This document shows positions 1-9,167 of a DNA stretch of 64,000 bases, in pieces. The translations under genes and the position numbers were made by a program. Location of the stretch: the NCBI RefSeq assembly GCF_003253115.1, contig NZ_QEQF01000009.1:19601-83600 (forward strand). The letters run 5' to 3'. This stretch comes from Haemophilus_A paraphrohaemolyticus_A. GTDB taxonomy: Bacteria; Pseudomonadota; Gammaproteobacteria; Enterobacterales; Pasteurellaceae. Positions within the stretch are counted from its first letter, which is position 1; each line of letters starts with the position of its first letter. The notes under the pieces are model-generated. The model had not been told where the DNA came from. It was given only the letters and a program-made list of their open reading frames with translations, and searched no databases.

Positions 1-46
1 GGCTGTAAGAATTTAAACTTACTTAACAAATAATGAGGATTATGTC

Positions 47-1459
47 ATGAAAAAAGAAGAAATGGGAAAAGTAATCAAAAGCGATAGGAAAATTTTTATG
101 AATAAAATACATCTCTGGATTCTACTTTTTTCCTTATCTATGTCTCATAATCTTCCTGCCAAGGATGAATTTTCTTGGCAATTACTTCATTCTGAAAATT
201 TTTCTACTTTGTTTGACACATCAAATTTCCCTTGGGAGCAAGATCCGCTTGATGCCTCTAGCAAATGGAATATTGATATGTTTGATGACAACGGTGAAGT
301 TTGGAAAAATATTTCTAATCCTATGTTTTCTGAGCAAATGAATAAAGTACGCATTTTTCGGCAATCTATTCCTTTTGGTCAAGAAAATTGGCTTACTGCA
401 GAATTAGCTTATTTGGATTATGTTGATAATCACCCAACTTCAAAACCTAGGATGACAACTATTCAGTTAGCTAACCAACAGTATGGTTTGGTATTGCAGG
501 TACCAAGATGGGATGGCGGAGCCATTATTCGTCCAACGAAGCCTTTACCTGCAGAATATCGTGTAGAAATGCGCTTGCGAGCGATTAATTTTGGTGGTAA
601 ACGGTATGGTAAATTGGAATATGACGGAAAATATAATGGCTATTTACAAGATAAGGAATGCAAAACAGCATATCCTTGGCTTTCAAACGGCTCACTTATT
701 GGAAAAACGCGCTGTGATTACCACGATGTTCGTAAAGAAAATGGCTTTTATTATTTAACTATTTTAGATCACGCTAATCCTGCACCACATGGTAATCCTG
801 GGATTCATTTTCGCCGAAAAGTAGTGTTAGATGGGTATTATAGTTTTCAATCATGGTCAAAAAAAAATGCGGTGTGTAATCCAAAAAGCAAAGCATTATA
901 TCCATTATTTGAGAGCTCACATAATGTAGTGAATGCGATTTTTATTTTAGGTGATCGTTTTAAGAAGGGTAATAATTATCTGAATAATGGTTATGCTTTT
1001 AAAACCGAATGTGGTAATTTTGAAGACACTGATTTAGCTGGAAATCTAATTAAAAACGGAGAGTTTGATGGTATTATTAGTAGTGCAGAATTACAACCTG
1101 AACTGTTGCCAGAGAAAAGTTATTTATTTGCCGTTGAAAGACATAAAGATAAATACGTAATAGAAATGACAGGGGATTTTAAGCATATTGGAGAAACTAC
1201 ATTACGTGCTGAGCGTAAATTTATTGAAGATGGTAAGCCTATTTGGCATTACAATCAAACGAGTGATGAATATCAAGGTGAATTTAACCGCACTTTATGG
1301 CACAAAGGTGTAAGTGGAAAATATAAAAACAAAGATATTTGGAAAAAAGGCTCGGCATATCCTGATAGTTTTATTATTGGAGACCCTCACTTAAATTTTT
1401 ATGAAGGTGATGCAGTTATTCAGGATATTAAGCTCTTTGTGCCACGAAATTCTAAATAA
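47..1459 (+). CDS. Secreted protein of unknown function
   Basis: I do not recognise this 470-residue protein. A hydrophobic stretch at about residues 22-38 ends in LPAKDE and looks like a signal peptide, so the product is probably periplasmic or secreted. The rest is rich in aromatic residues and Gly, and the C-terminal phrase GDPHLNFYEGDAVIQDI has the feel of a concanavalin-like beta-sandwich; this is an impression, not an assignment. Two starts are possible: ATG at 47 behind GAGGA, and ATG at 98 behind AGGA. The second gives a more normal signal peptide (MNKIHLWILL). The gene stands alone with no operon partner in view. Confidence 0.6.
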   Translation: MKKEEMGKVIKSDRKIFMNKIHLWILLFSLSMSHNLPAKDEFSWQLLHSENFSTLFDTSNFPWEQDPLDASSKWNIDMFDDNGEVWKNISNPMFSEQMNKVRIFRQSIPFGQENWLTAELAYLDYVDNHPTSKPRMTTIQLANQQYGLVLQVPRWDGGAIIRPTKPLPAEYRVEMRLRAINFGGKRYGKLEYDGKYNGYLQDKECKTAYPWLSNGSLIGKTRCDYHDVRKENGFYYLTILDHANPAPHGNPGIHFRRKVVLDGYYSFQSWSKKNAVCNPKSKALYPLFESSHNVVNAIFILGDRFKKGNNYLNNGYAFKTECGNFEDTDLAGNLIKNGEFDGIISSAELQPELLPEKSYLFAVERHKDKYVIEMTGDFKHIGETTLRAERKFIEDGKPIWHYNQTSDEYQGEFNRTLWHKGVSGKYKNKDIWKKGSAYPDSFIIGDPHLNFYEGDAVIQDIKLFVPRNSK

Positions 1460-1587
1460 CAACATAATGATTTTCTGCTATTAATTAGATATGATAACAA
1501 CCTGTTTTTAGTTTCTTTACAGAGACTCATAAAGCATATTGCCAACTAAAATCTTGGCGTTTTTTTAATCAATTTAGAGATGATTCT

Positions 1588-2226
1588 ATGAAACTGACAA
1601 AAACACTTTTCACTAGCGCATTGTTAGCTACTTCTATTTTTTCTTTTCAATCTACTGCTTGGGCAGATACGCCAGAACAGCAGTTTCAACAAGGATTTGA
1701 ATCCTACAATAAACGTGATTATCAAACAGCCTTCAAACTTTTTCTGCCATTGGCTGAACAAGGCAATGAAAGTGCTCAATTTAATTTGGGTCTGATGTAT
1801 GAAGATGGTAAAGGTGTCAAACAAGATTATACTGAAGCGGTGAAATGGTATCGCAAAGCGGCTGAACAAGGTAATGCAGATGCTCAACTTCGTTTGGGTT
1901 TTATGTATTTTAAGGGATATGGCGTAAAACAAGATTATGCGGAAGCGACTAAATGGTATCGCAAAGCGGCTGAACAAGGTGATGCAGGTGCTCAACTTCG
2001 TTTGGGTGCGATGTATACCCTTGGAAAAGGCGTAAAAAAAGATCATTCTGAAGCGGCTAAATGGTATAGCAAAGCGGCTGAACAAGGAAAGGCTAACGCT
2101 CAATATATAATGGGGGTAGCATATATTGAGGGAAAAGGCGTAAAACCTAACCCTTCAAAAGCTAAAGAATGGTTCCGTAAGGCTTGTGATAACGGTGTTC
2201 AAGATGCTTGTGATAAGTTAAAATAG
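1588..2226 (+). CDS. Sel1-repeat (SLR/TPR-like) periplasmic protein
   Basis: Signal peptide at residues 1-26 (cleavage after STAWA), then about four Sel1-like repeats of 36 residues running to the C-terminus. The repeats show the usual pattern AEQGNxxAQxxLGxMYxxGKGVKxD followed by AxKWYRKAAEQG. Sel1 repeats form alpha-alpha superhelices that bind partner proteins; the partner here is unknown. The repeats are nearly identical at DNA level (about 1830-2090), which allows copy-number change by recombination. Single-gene unit ending at a strong terminator. Confidence 0.85.
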   Translation: MKLTKTLFTSALLATSIFSFQSTAWADTPEQQFQQGFESYNKRDYQTAFKLFLPLAEQGNESAQFNLGLMYEDGKGVKQDYTEAVKWYRKAAEQGNADAQLRLGFMYFKGYGVKQDYAEATKWYRKAAEQGDAGAQLRLGAMYTLGKGVKKDHSEAAKWYSKAAEQGKANAQYIMGVAYIEGKGVKPNPSKAKEWFRKACDNGVQDACDKLK

Positions 2227-2236
2227 TTTTTAAATT

Positions 2237-2261
2237 AGGACGCTGAAAAGCGTCCTTTTTT
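2237..2261 (+). terminator. Rho-independent terminator after the Sel1 gene
   Basis: Perfect 8-bp stem AGGACGCT/AGCGTCCT with a GAAA tetraloop, followed by six T. Confidence 0.9.
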
Positions 2262-2319
2262 GCATTTATGACTTTAAATTTTGTAAAATAATGCTATTAG
2301 TTCTCATCTGTTAAAATCT

Positions 2320-2685
2320 ATGGCCGAAACAATCCCACTAAATCCTATCACGTTGCCTTTAAATCAAATTAGCTTAATCGAAGCGTCCGCTGGTACAGGG
2401 AAAACCTACACTATTGGTTCTTTATACCTCCGACTTTTATTAAAGGCGGGAGAAAATAACTTTTCTCGTCCGTTAAATGTGGAAGAAATTCTGGTGGTAA
2501 CTTTTACGGAAATGGCGACAGAGGAACTTAAGAAAAAAATTCGTGAGCGTATAACAGATGCGATTGATAAACTCACTGCCTTTGCGGAAACTCAAGATAA
2601 ATCCGTATTTAAAAATGATGAATTTCTTACCGCACTTTTGAACTGCCCCCCCCTAAATATACCCCTAAAATTCTGGGCTGTATAG
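2320..2685 (+). pseudogene. recB: Truncated recB (exonuclease V beta subunit), N-terminal fragment
   Basis: Residues 1 to about 108 match the start of RecB, the 3'-5' helicase/nuclease of RecBCD: Walker A in EASAGTGKTYTIG at about residue 24, and motif Ia-like VVTFTEMATEELKKKIRERI at about 64-83. Normal RecB is near 1,200 residues. Homology stops around position 2643, at a run of eight C; the last dozen residues are read-through into unrelated DNA and stop at TAG. Neither the rest of recB nor recC/recD lies in the window. The break is about 150 bp from the 3' end of tRNA-Leu, so loss by an integrative element is plausible; an assembly join is the alternative. Confidence 0.85.
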
Positions 2686-2790
2686 ATATTATGTGAGATA
2701 CAGAAAGACAATAAAAAGGCTGTAAAGCTAGTAAAATAAAGGCTTCGTAAAGGGTTTTGAGATTTCGTGAGATGTTGAGAAAAATTGAAT

Positions 2791-2876
2791 TGGTGCCAGT
2801 GGTCGGACTCGAACCGACACGCTTATTCAGCGGCGGATTTTGAATCCGCTACGTCTACCAATTTCGTCACACTGGC
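2791..2876 (-). tRNA. tRNA-Leu(CAA)
   Basis: 86-nt tRNA on the minus strand with encoded CCA. The anticodon loop reads TTCAAAA with anticodon CAA (plus-strand 2840-2842). It has a long variable arm as expected for a class II tRNA, and T-arm GGTTCGAGTCC. It carries GATTTTGAATC on the plus strand across the anticodon arm, the core of the attachment site that, as I recall, ICEPmu1-type elements use in tRNA-Leu. Confidence 0.96.
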
Positions 2877-3001
2877 TAAATTTTGAAGGTATTACAAGGT
2901 TTGTAATAGCACGAATTATAGAAATTCTTCGCAGTAAATGCAAGCGATTTATTTTGCTTTACGGTTTGTCCGTTCTAAATTTCATCAGTTCTCTCATAAA
3001 G

Positions 3002-3048
3002 TTATTCACATGATCTGTGGATAACCTCGTGAGTAACTCTATGGATAA
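3002..3048. promoter_or_regulatory. Cluster of DnaA-box-like sites
   Basis: Within 47 bp there are TTATTCACA (3002-3010, plus), TGTGGATAA (3016-3024, a perfect TTATCCACA on minus) and TATGGATAA (3040-3048, one mismatch, minus). A GATC (3012-3015) lies between the first two. The AT-rich stretch after 3062 could melt easily. The sites match the TTATNCACA consensus; no function is shown, and no dnaA, dnaN or mnmG gene is nearby to mark a replication origin. Confidence 0.5.
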
Positions 3049-3116
3049 TTTGCTATCCCTATGATTTTTAAAGAATATTTATTTCCATTTAAGTGGCGAA
3101 CAAAAAAGAAACAATC

Positions 3117-4589
3117 TTATTTGATTGCGATCACTTCGCTGAGAATTTGTCCACTTACAAGCTGTGTGGTAATTCGATCTCCTTTGGTGATCTGTTTTGT
3201 ATTTGTAATCACGTGCTGTTGATCATTTTGCGTGATCGAATAACCACGCCCTAAAATTTTAAGCGGGCTTAATCCATCTAACTTCGTGCATAATGCATGG
3301 AAGCCTTGCTGCTGTTTAGTGAATTGCTTTTCAATCAAATAGGTTAGTCTATGCGATAATTGCTGCAAGTTCTGGTTTTGGCGACTAATGTTATGCGGTA
3401 AAGTGCTGTTATCTAACCGCTGTTTGGCAAAATAGAATTTCTGTCTTTTTGCATTAAAAAGTTGCTCTATTTGCTTGCAAAGTCGCGTTTCTTGCTGTGT
3501 TAAATGCAATTTTTGCATTTCTAATTGACGACTTGGATGCTTTGCTTGTACCCGTAAAAAAAGCTGAGCAATTTTCTGCTCTTTTAGCTTCAAAGATTGC
3601 CCTAATCTCCCTTGCAAGCGGTCAAAAATCTGAGTTAATTTGAAATGAAGCAACTCAAGCTGTTTTGCTGGGCTTTGGGCATTTAAGCGAAGGTTAAGGT
3701 GTTGAAAACGAGAAAGTTTTTCTGCCCAAAGACGATCAAATGCCAAGTTCACCATATTTAAATGATGTTGTAGTTGTCGCACAATTTCTTGCTGATCTCG
3801 GCTAACTAATTCCGCTGCAGCAGACGGGGTTGGAGCACGTAAATCCGCTACAAAATCGGCAATCGTTACATCGGTTTCATGCCCAACTGCACTAATAATT
3901 GGCAATTCAGATTGATAAATCGCATAGGCTACAGCTTCTTCATTGAAGCACCAAAGATCTTCAAGCGAACCACCGCCACGCCCCACAATCAACACATCAC
4001 ATTCTTTACGTTGATTAGCTAGTCTGATCGTATCGATAATATCTTGCGTTGCCTCTTTTCCTTGCACTAGTGTTGGATAGATTACAACTTGAAGCGATGG
4101 ATCACGGCGGTTCAAAATATGTAAAATATCCTGCAATGCGGCTCCACTTGGCGATGTAATTATCCCCACTCGTTTTACAAATTTGGGAATTGGCTTTTTA
4201 TGCTCTTGAGCAAAGAGCCCTTGTGCTGCCAGCTTCATTTTGAGTCCTTCAAACTGCTGTTGAAGTAAACCATCGCCCGCCATTTGCATACTTTCAATAA
4301 TTAGTTGATAATCACCGCGTGGCTCATAAAGGCTAACACTCGCTCTCACTAACACTTGCATTCCGTTTTGTGGGCGAAAATTCACACGTAGATTTTTCAT
4401 CTTAAACATAGCACAACGCACTTGAGCATTCTCATCTTTGAGCGTGAGATACCAATGCCCCGAAACAGGCTGACTGAAATTCGAAATTTCGCCCGTAAGC
4501 CAAACTTGCCCAAGCTCTACTTCGAGCAAATGACGGACAGAATAGTTAAGCTGAGTCACGGTAAAAATATTGGAATTTGAATTTTGCAT
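3117..4589 (-). CDS. xseA: Exodeoxyribonuclease VII large subunit
   Basis: 490-residue XseA, catalytic subunit of exonuclease VII, which degrades single-stranded DNA from both ends together with several XseB small subunits. N-terminal OB-fold DNA-binding domain (about 1-105, containing GEISNF and GHWYLTLKD). The central catalytic domain has GIITSPSGAAL (about 143), the GRGGGS motif (about 203-208) and GHETDVTIADFVADLRAPTPSAAAE (about 236-260). The C-terminal part is a long coiled coil rich in Gln, Leu and Lys, used for XseB binding. Slightly longer than the E. coli protein (about 456). xseB is not adjacent. Confidence 0.97.
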   Translation of the reverse strand: MQNSNSNIFTVTQLNYSVRHLLEVELGQVWLTGEISNFSQPVSGHWYLTLKDENAQVRCAMFKMKNLRVNFRPQNGMQVLVRASVSLYEPRGDYQLIIESMQMAGDGLLQQQFEGLKMKLAAQGLFAQEHKKPIPKFVKRVGIITSPSGAALQDILHILNRRDPSLQVVIYPTLVQGKEATQDIIDTIRLANQRKECDVLIVGRGGGSLEDLWCFNEEAVAYAIYQSELPIISAVGHETDVTIADFVADLRAPTPSAAAELVSRDQQEIVRQLQHHLNMVNLAFDRLWAEKLSRFQHLNLRLNAQSPAKQLELLHFKLTQIFDRLQGRLGQSLKLKEQKIAQLFLRVQAKHPSRQLEMQKLHLTQQETRLCKQIEQLFNAKRQKFYFAKQRLDNSTLPHNISRQNQNLQQLSHRLTYLIEKQFTKQQQGFHALCTKLDGLSPLKILGRGYSITQNDQQHVITNTKQITKGDRITTQLVSGQILSEVIAIK

Positions 4590-4691
4590 AAGTGTTGCTG
4601 CAGATAATTAAATAATCTGAGAACAGTTTAAAGCAGAAAGAAATATGGTTGCAAGCGGTTATTTTTGAATGCTACTTTGCAAATAAGAAAA

Positions 4692-4717
4692 AACCCTTCG
4701 ATATAAATCGAAGGGTT
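4692..4717 (-). terminator. Terminator of tRNA-fMet
   Basis: 11-bp perfect stem AACCCTTCGAT/ATCGAAGGGTT with an ATAA loop, followed on the minus strand by a T-rich tail; it lies just beyond the tRNA 3' end. Confidence 0.85.
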
Positions 4718-4724
4718 AAAAATT

Positions 4725-4801
<77 letters not shown>

Positions 4802-5004
4802 TCTGATGGGATGCATAATACGCCGAATAGTGAAAATAGCAAGCCTTATTTTCAAAAAAGCGTTTGTTTGACTATTTCTAAAACAAATTCAATATAAAAC
4901 CACCAAAACCCCGCATTTTGCCGGATAAAATTTTGCTGAATCTTCTACCGTTTTTGCCCAAATTTTGGTAGGCTATATACCTTATTTTCACAAATGATGG
5001 ATTT

Positions 5005-6129
5005 ATGATGAATTGGAAAGCATATGCTAAATGGGCAGGCGCAACGCTATTTTCCGTCTTAATTATCGGTTGCTCATCAAAACCGACTTCTCAAACAAGC
5101 TCAATTGTAGGCATTTATGCCGAAAATGCTAAACTTGGTGCAATTTACCAAAATCGCCAAGTAATGCCTTCTTACATGAATTTTGCTCGCGTGCAAGCGG
5201 TTGGAAATAAACAGCCGATTGTTAATGGGCAAGATTTCATTTCGCAACTCAACTATGTGCGTAGCTACTCAAGCCGTATTACAAGCAGTTACGCGGGTGT
5301 GTATAGCAAAGTGCAACATTGGGTAGATGCGGGCGCGAACGTGAATGACCTTGCCAAATACGGCATCAATATTAACTTAATGCGTGGTAAAGATGGCTAT
5401 CAAAATGTCGCATTTACAGGCTATTACGCCCCCGTATTGCAAGCTCGACGTACGCCACAAGGCGAGTTTCAGCATCCATTATACAGCTTACCAAGCGCAA
5501 ATAAACGCTTTACCCGTGCCCAAATTTACAATGGTGCATTAGCAGGCAGGGGCTTAGAGATCGCTTATTCTAACTCCATGGTAGATAACTTCTTCTTAGG
5601 TGTGCAAGGCAGCGGCTTTGTCGATTTTGGCGAAGGTCGTTTAAGCCATGTGGCTTACGCAGGACAAAATGGCTTCAAATATGCCTCTGTTGGGCGCTTG
5701 TTAGTTGAAGATGGCGAAATTCCAAAGGAAAAAATGTCAGCTCAAGCCATCAAAGATTGGGCAAAACGCAACCCAAGCCGAGCTCAAAGCTTACTTGAGC
5801 GCAATCCATCTTACGTTTTCTTCCGCTTTGATGATACTCACGACGTAAAAGGTTCAGCGGGCGTGCCATTAGTTGCGCTTGCATCCGTTGCCTCAGATAA
5901 AAGCATTGTACCATCAGGCAGTGTGCTATTAGTAGAGATGCCATTAATTGACAACCAAGGCAATTGGACAGGCAAACACGAAATGCGTTTGATGGTAGCT
6001 TTAGATGTGGGCGGTGCAGTAAAAGGTCATCACTTTGATATCTACCAAGGCATTGAAAACGCTAATAATAAAGCCGCTCAAACTGCGGGATTGCTAAAAC
6101 ACTTTGGGAGAGTTTGGGTGTTAAACTAA
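5005..6129 (+). CDS. mltA: Membrane-bound lytic murein transglycosylase A
   Basis: 374-residue MltA, an outer-membrane lipoprotein that cuts peptidoglycan glycan strands with formation of 1,6-anhydro-muropeptides. The lipobox LIIGC puts the lipidated Cys at about residue 23 (SSKPT follows). The MltA barrel domain (about 120-290) includes FTGYYAP and GSGFVDF. The C-terminal 3D domain carries LDVGGAVKGHHFDIYQG, whose Asp residues include the catalytic acid, and ends in FGRVWVL as in E. coli. The start may be this ATG or the next one three bases on. Monocistronic. Confidence 0.95.
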   Translation: MMNWKAYAKWAGATLFSVLIIGCSSKPTSQTSSIVGIYAENAKLGAIYQNRQVMPSYMNFARVQAVGNKQPIVNGQDFISQLNYVRSYSSRITSSYAGVYSKVQHWVDAGANVNDLAKYGININLMRGKDGYQNVAFTGYYAPVLQARRTPQGEFQHPLYSLPSANKRFTRAQIYNGALAGRGLEIAYSNSMVDNFFLGVQGSGFVDFGEGRLSHVAYAGQNGFKYASVGRLLVEDGEIPKEKMSAQAIKDWAKRNPSRAQSLLERNPSYVFFRFDDTHDVKGSAGVPLVALASVASDKSIVPSGSVLLVEMPLIDNQGNWTGKHEMRLMVALDVGGAVKGHHFDIYQGIENANNKAAQTAGLLKHFGRVWVLN

Positions 6130-6173
6130 AGATAGACCATTTTTTAACCTATCTCGCTTTAATGTTTCAATCC

Positions 6174-6189
6174 TGTGATCTATTTCACA
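6174..6189. promoter_or_regulatory. CRP binding site upstream of lctP
   Basis: TGTGATCTATTTCACA is a perfect TGTGA-N6-TCACA palindrome about 60 bp before the lctP start, as expected for a catabolite-controlled carbon-uptake gene. cyaA, which makes cAMP, is in the same window. Confidence 0.8.
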
Positions 6190-6247
6190 GATCTTTAACA
6201 AATTAACCTCTAAGATTTCCATAATTCAACTCATTTAAGGATGAATT

Positions 6248-7890
6248 ATGGAAGCTTAGTTACAGAACTATACTGCCATAGGTGGCAGTTTATACCTCAC
6301 GGCAGCGATGGCTTTGCTGCCGATTGTTTTCTTCTTCATTGCCCTCACAGTGCTGAAAATGAAAGGCTATATGGCGGGCCTGATTACGTTGCTTATCACG
6401 CTGGGCGTGGCGATTGTTGGCTTTGGTATGCCTGTTTCGATGGCAGCCTCTTCAGCTGTATATGGCTTTGCTTACGGCTTATGGCCGATTGCGTGGATTA
6501 TCGTCACTGCAGTGTTCCTCTACAAGCTTACCGTTAAAACAGGGCAGTTTGATATTATTCGTGCTTCTGTGATTTCCATTACAGAAGACCAACGTTTGCA
6601 ACTCTTATTGGTTGGCTTCTCATTCGGGGCATTCCTTGAAGGAGCAGCGGGTTTTGGTGCGCCAGTGGCAATCACTGCGGCTTTGTTGGTTGGCTTAGGT
6701 TTTAGACCGCTTTACGCTACGGGCTTGTGCTGGTAGCAAACACCGCACCAGTTGCCTTTGGAGCGATGGGCATTCCTGTGCTAGTCGCTGGGCAAGTATC
6801 GAACCTCGATCCGTTCCACATCGGGCAAATTGCAGGTCGTCAGTTACCGATTTTAGCGATTATCGTCCCATTCTGGTTAATGGTGATGATTGACGGCTGG
6901 CGTGGCTTAAAACAAACCTTCCCAGCAGCATTAGTGGCGGGTGGTTCATTTGCCTTGACCTTATTCCTCACCACCAACTTTATCGGGCCTGAATTGCCTG
7001 ATATTACCGCCTCATTAGTGAGTTTGCTAGCATTAACCACATTCTTGAAAAAATGGCAGCCGAAAGAGATCTTCACCTTTGAAGGAACGAAACAGCCGAC
7101 ACGCCAAACCAAATCGGACTACACTTCAGGGCAAGTAATTCTTGCGTGGTCGCCATTTGCGATTTTGACCGTGTGTGTGAGCGTGTGGACGTTAAAAGAT
7201 GTGAAAGCCGTCCTCTCTTTCGCTACCATTCAATTTGAATGGCCGGCCTTGCACAATCTAGTGTTGAAAGCCGCGCCAATCGTGAACGAACCTACACCTT
7301 ATGCGGCCATTTTCAAAATCGACTTTCTTGGTGCAGTTGGTACATCCATTTTGTTAGCTGCGATTATTTCCGCGATTTTACTCAAAATGAAACCTGCACA
7401 AGTGGTCGAAACTTTTGTGGAAACACTCAAAGAGCTTAAGCTTTCCATCTTAACTATCGGCTTAGTGTTAGGCTTTGCATTTGTGGCAAACTATTCAGGC
7501 TTGTCTTCCACCTTGGCGTTAGTGTTAGCGGCAACGGGCGCAACCTTCCCATTCTTCTCTCCATTCTTGGGCTGGTTGGGCGTTTTCTTAACAGGTTCAG
7601 ACACCTCGGCAAATGCCTTGTTCGGTTCATTACAAGCGAATACTGCAACCCAACTTGGTGTAACACCTGAACTGACAGTTGCAGCCAATACAATTGGTGG
7701 GGTAACAGGCAAAATGATTTCACCGCAATCTATTGCGATTGCCTGTGCAGCAGTGGGCTTAGAAGGCAAAGAGTCCGACTTATTCCGCTTTACGATTAAA
7801 TATAGTTTGATTTTCTGCACGTTCTTAGGCTTACTTACCATACTCCAAGCCTATGTATTGCCGTGGACGATGATTTTCTTTCATAGATAA
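6248..7890 (+). pseudogene. lctP: L-lactate permease, inactivated by two lesions
   Basis: The pieces together spell a full LldP/LctP, a 12-14 TM lactate:H+ symporter of the inner membrane: SLYLTAAMALLPIVFFF, KTGQFDIIRAS, GAFLEGAAGFGAPVAI, NTAPVAFGAMGIP, GSDTSANALFG and GKMISPQSIAIACAAVG. The true start is ATG 6248 behind AAGGA. Codon 4 is TAG (6257-6259) where TGG (Trp) would fit. Near 6730 one T is missing: TTGTGCTGGTAG replaces the expected TTGTGCTTGGTAGC, so the frame ends at TAG and continues in another frame from about 6727. Two separate lesions argue against a single sequencing error. Codon use otherwise looks intact, so inactivation seems recent. Confidence 0.9.
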
Positions 7891-7904
7891 ATGGAATAAT
7901 ATGC

Positions 7905-7931
7905 AAAATGCCCGCTATAAGCGGGCATTTT
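7905..7931. terminator. Bidirectional terminator between lctP and fabB
   Basis: 11-bp perfect stem AAAATGCCCGC/GCGGGCATTTT with loop TATAA; the A and T flanks let it serve both converging genes. Confidence 0.88.
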
Positions 7932-7949
7932 CTTTGGATAATTTACCAA

Positions 7950-9167
7950 TTAACCATTATATTTTTGGAACACTAAACAAGCGTTTGTACCACCGAAACC
8001 GAAGCTATTTGACATTACGGTTGTCAATGCTTTGTCTTGGCGTTCTGTCACGATGTTTAAACCTTGCGCTTGTTCATCTAATGTTTCAATGTTGATGCTT
8101 GGTGCAATGAAGCCATTGTCTAACATCAATAATGAGTAGATTGCTTCGTGTGCACCAGCAGCACCTAATGAGTGACCCGTCATTGATTTAGTTGATGAAA
8201 TCGCAGGTGTTTTTTCGCCAAATACGTTTTTGATTGCACCTAACTCTTTCACATCACCTACTGGGGTTGAAGTACCGTGTACGTTGATGTATTCAATTTC
8301 ACCATTTACAGTTGCCATCGCTTGTTTCATACAACGCTCAGCGCCTTCACCGCTTGGGGCAACCATATCGTAACCGTCTGAAGTTGCACCATAGCCTACG
8401 ATTTCTGCGTAAATTTTCGCACCACGAGCTAAAGCGTGTTCTAACTCTTCAACCACAACAACTGCACCACCGCCTGCGATCACGAAACCATCACGGTTTG
8501 CATCATAAGCACGGCTTGCTTTGGTTGGGGTGTCATTATATTTGGTTGAAACTGCACCCATTGCGTCGAATTCAGTTGCACACTCCCAAGAAAGTTCTTC
8601 CGCACCACCTGCGAAAACCACATCTTGTTTGCCTAATTGGATTAACTCCATCGCGTGACCGATACAGTGAGCCGAAGTTGCACAAGCAGAGCTGATTGAG
8701 TAGTTCACACCACGGATTTTGTAAGGAGTCGCTAAACAAGCTGAAACACTTGAAGCCATGGTTTTAGTTACCGCATAAGGTCCCACTGCTTTCACACCAC
8801 GTGGGCCACGCACCGCATCACATGCGACTAATTGGCTATGTGCAGAACCTGTGCCTGCACCGATCACTAAACCTGTGCGGTCATTTGAAACCTGTTCTTC
8901 GATTAAGCCAGAATCTGCAATCGCTTCTTTCATTGAAAGGTATGCATAAGCTGCCGCATCGCCCATAAAGCGATAAATTTTGCGGTCGATTAACTCGGCA
9001 GGATTTAATTTTACGGTACCCGCTACTTGGCTACGCATACCCACTTCTGCAAATTCAGGTACAAATTCAATCCCTGATTTACCTTCTTTTAATGAAGCTA
9101 AAACTTCTTCTTTGTTGTTACCAATACTAGAAATAATACCTAAACCTGTAATAACGACTCTTTTCAT
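7950..9167 (-). CDS. fabB: 3-oxoacyl-[acyl-carrier-protein] synthase I
   Basis: 405-residue KAS I condensing enzyme of type II fatty acid synthesis, needed for elongation and for the unsaturated branch. Catalytic triad visible: Cys in SSACATSAHC (about 163), His in VHGTSTPVGD (about 298) and His in KSMTGHSLGAAG (about 333). The C-terminal NSFGFGGTNACLVF glycine loop is present and the length matches the family. Stands alone, converging with lctP. Confidence 0.96.
   Translation of the reverse strand: MKRVVITGLGIISSIGNNKEEVLASLKEGKSGIEFVPEFAEVGMRSQVAGTVKLNPAELIDRKIYRFMGDAAAYAYLSMKEAIADSGLIEEQVSNDRTGLVIGAGTGSAHSQLVACDAVRGPRGVKAVGPYAVTKTMASSVSACLATPYKIRGVNYSISSACATSAHCIGHAMELIQLGKQDVVFAGGAEELSWECATEFDAMGAVSTKYNDTPTKASRAYDANRDGFVIAGGGAVVVVEELEHALARGAKIYAEIVGYGATSDGYDMVAPSGEGAERCMKQAMATVNGEIEYINVHGTSTPVGDVKELGAIKNVFGEKTPAISSTKSMTGHSLGAAGAHEAIYSLLMLDNGFIAPSINIETLDEQAQGLNIVTERQDKALTTVMSNSFGFGGTNACLVFQKYNG

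Noticed and set aside
1624..2103. 159-residue minus-strand ORF opposite the Sel1 gene
   Set aside because: It mirrors the repeat structure of the Sel1 gene, has no ribosome site, and its Phe/Ser/Arg-rich content is the typical shadow of repeats.
3002..3048. Chromosomal origin oriC
   Set aside because: DnaA boxes are dense, but no dnaA, dnaN, mnmG or strand-bias switch in gene direction is seen here; reported only as a box cluster.
6241..6537. 98-residue ORF starting MNYGSLVTELY
   Set aside because: It is an out-of-frame reading over the start of lctP; the permease sequence is in the frame of ATG 6248.
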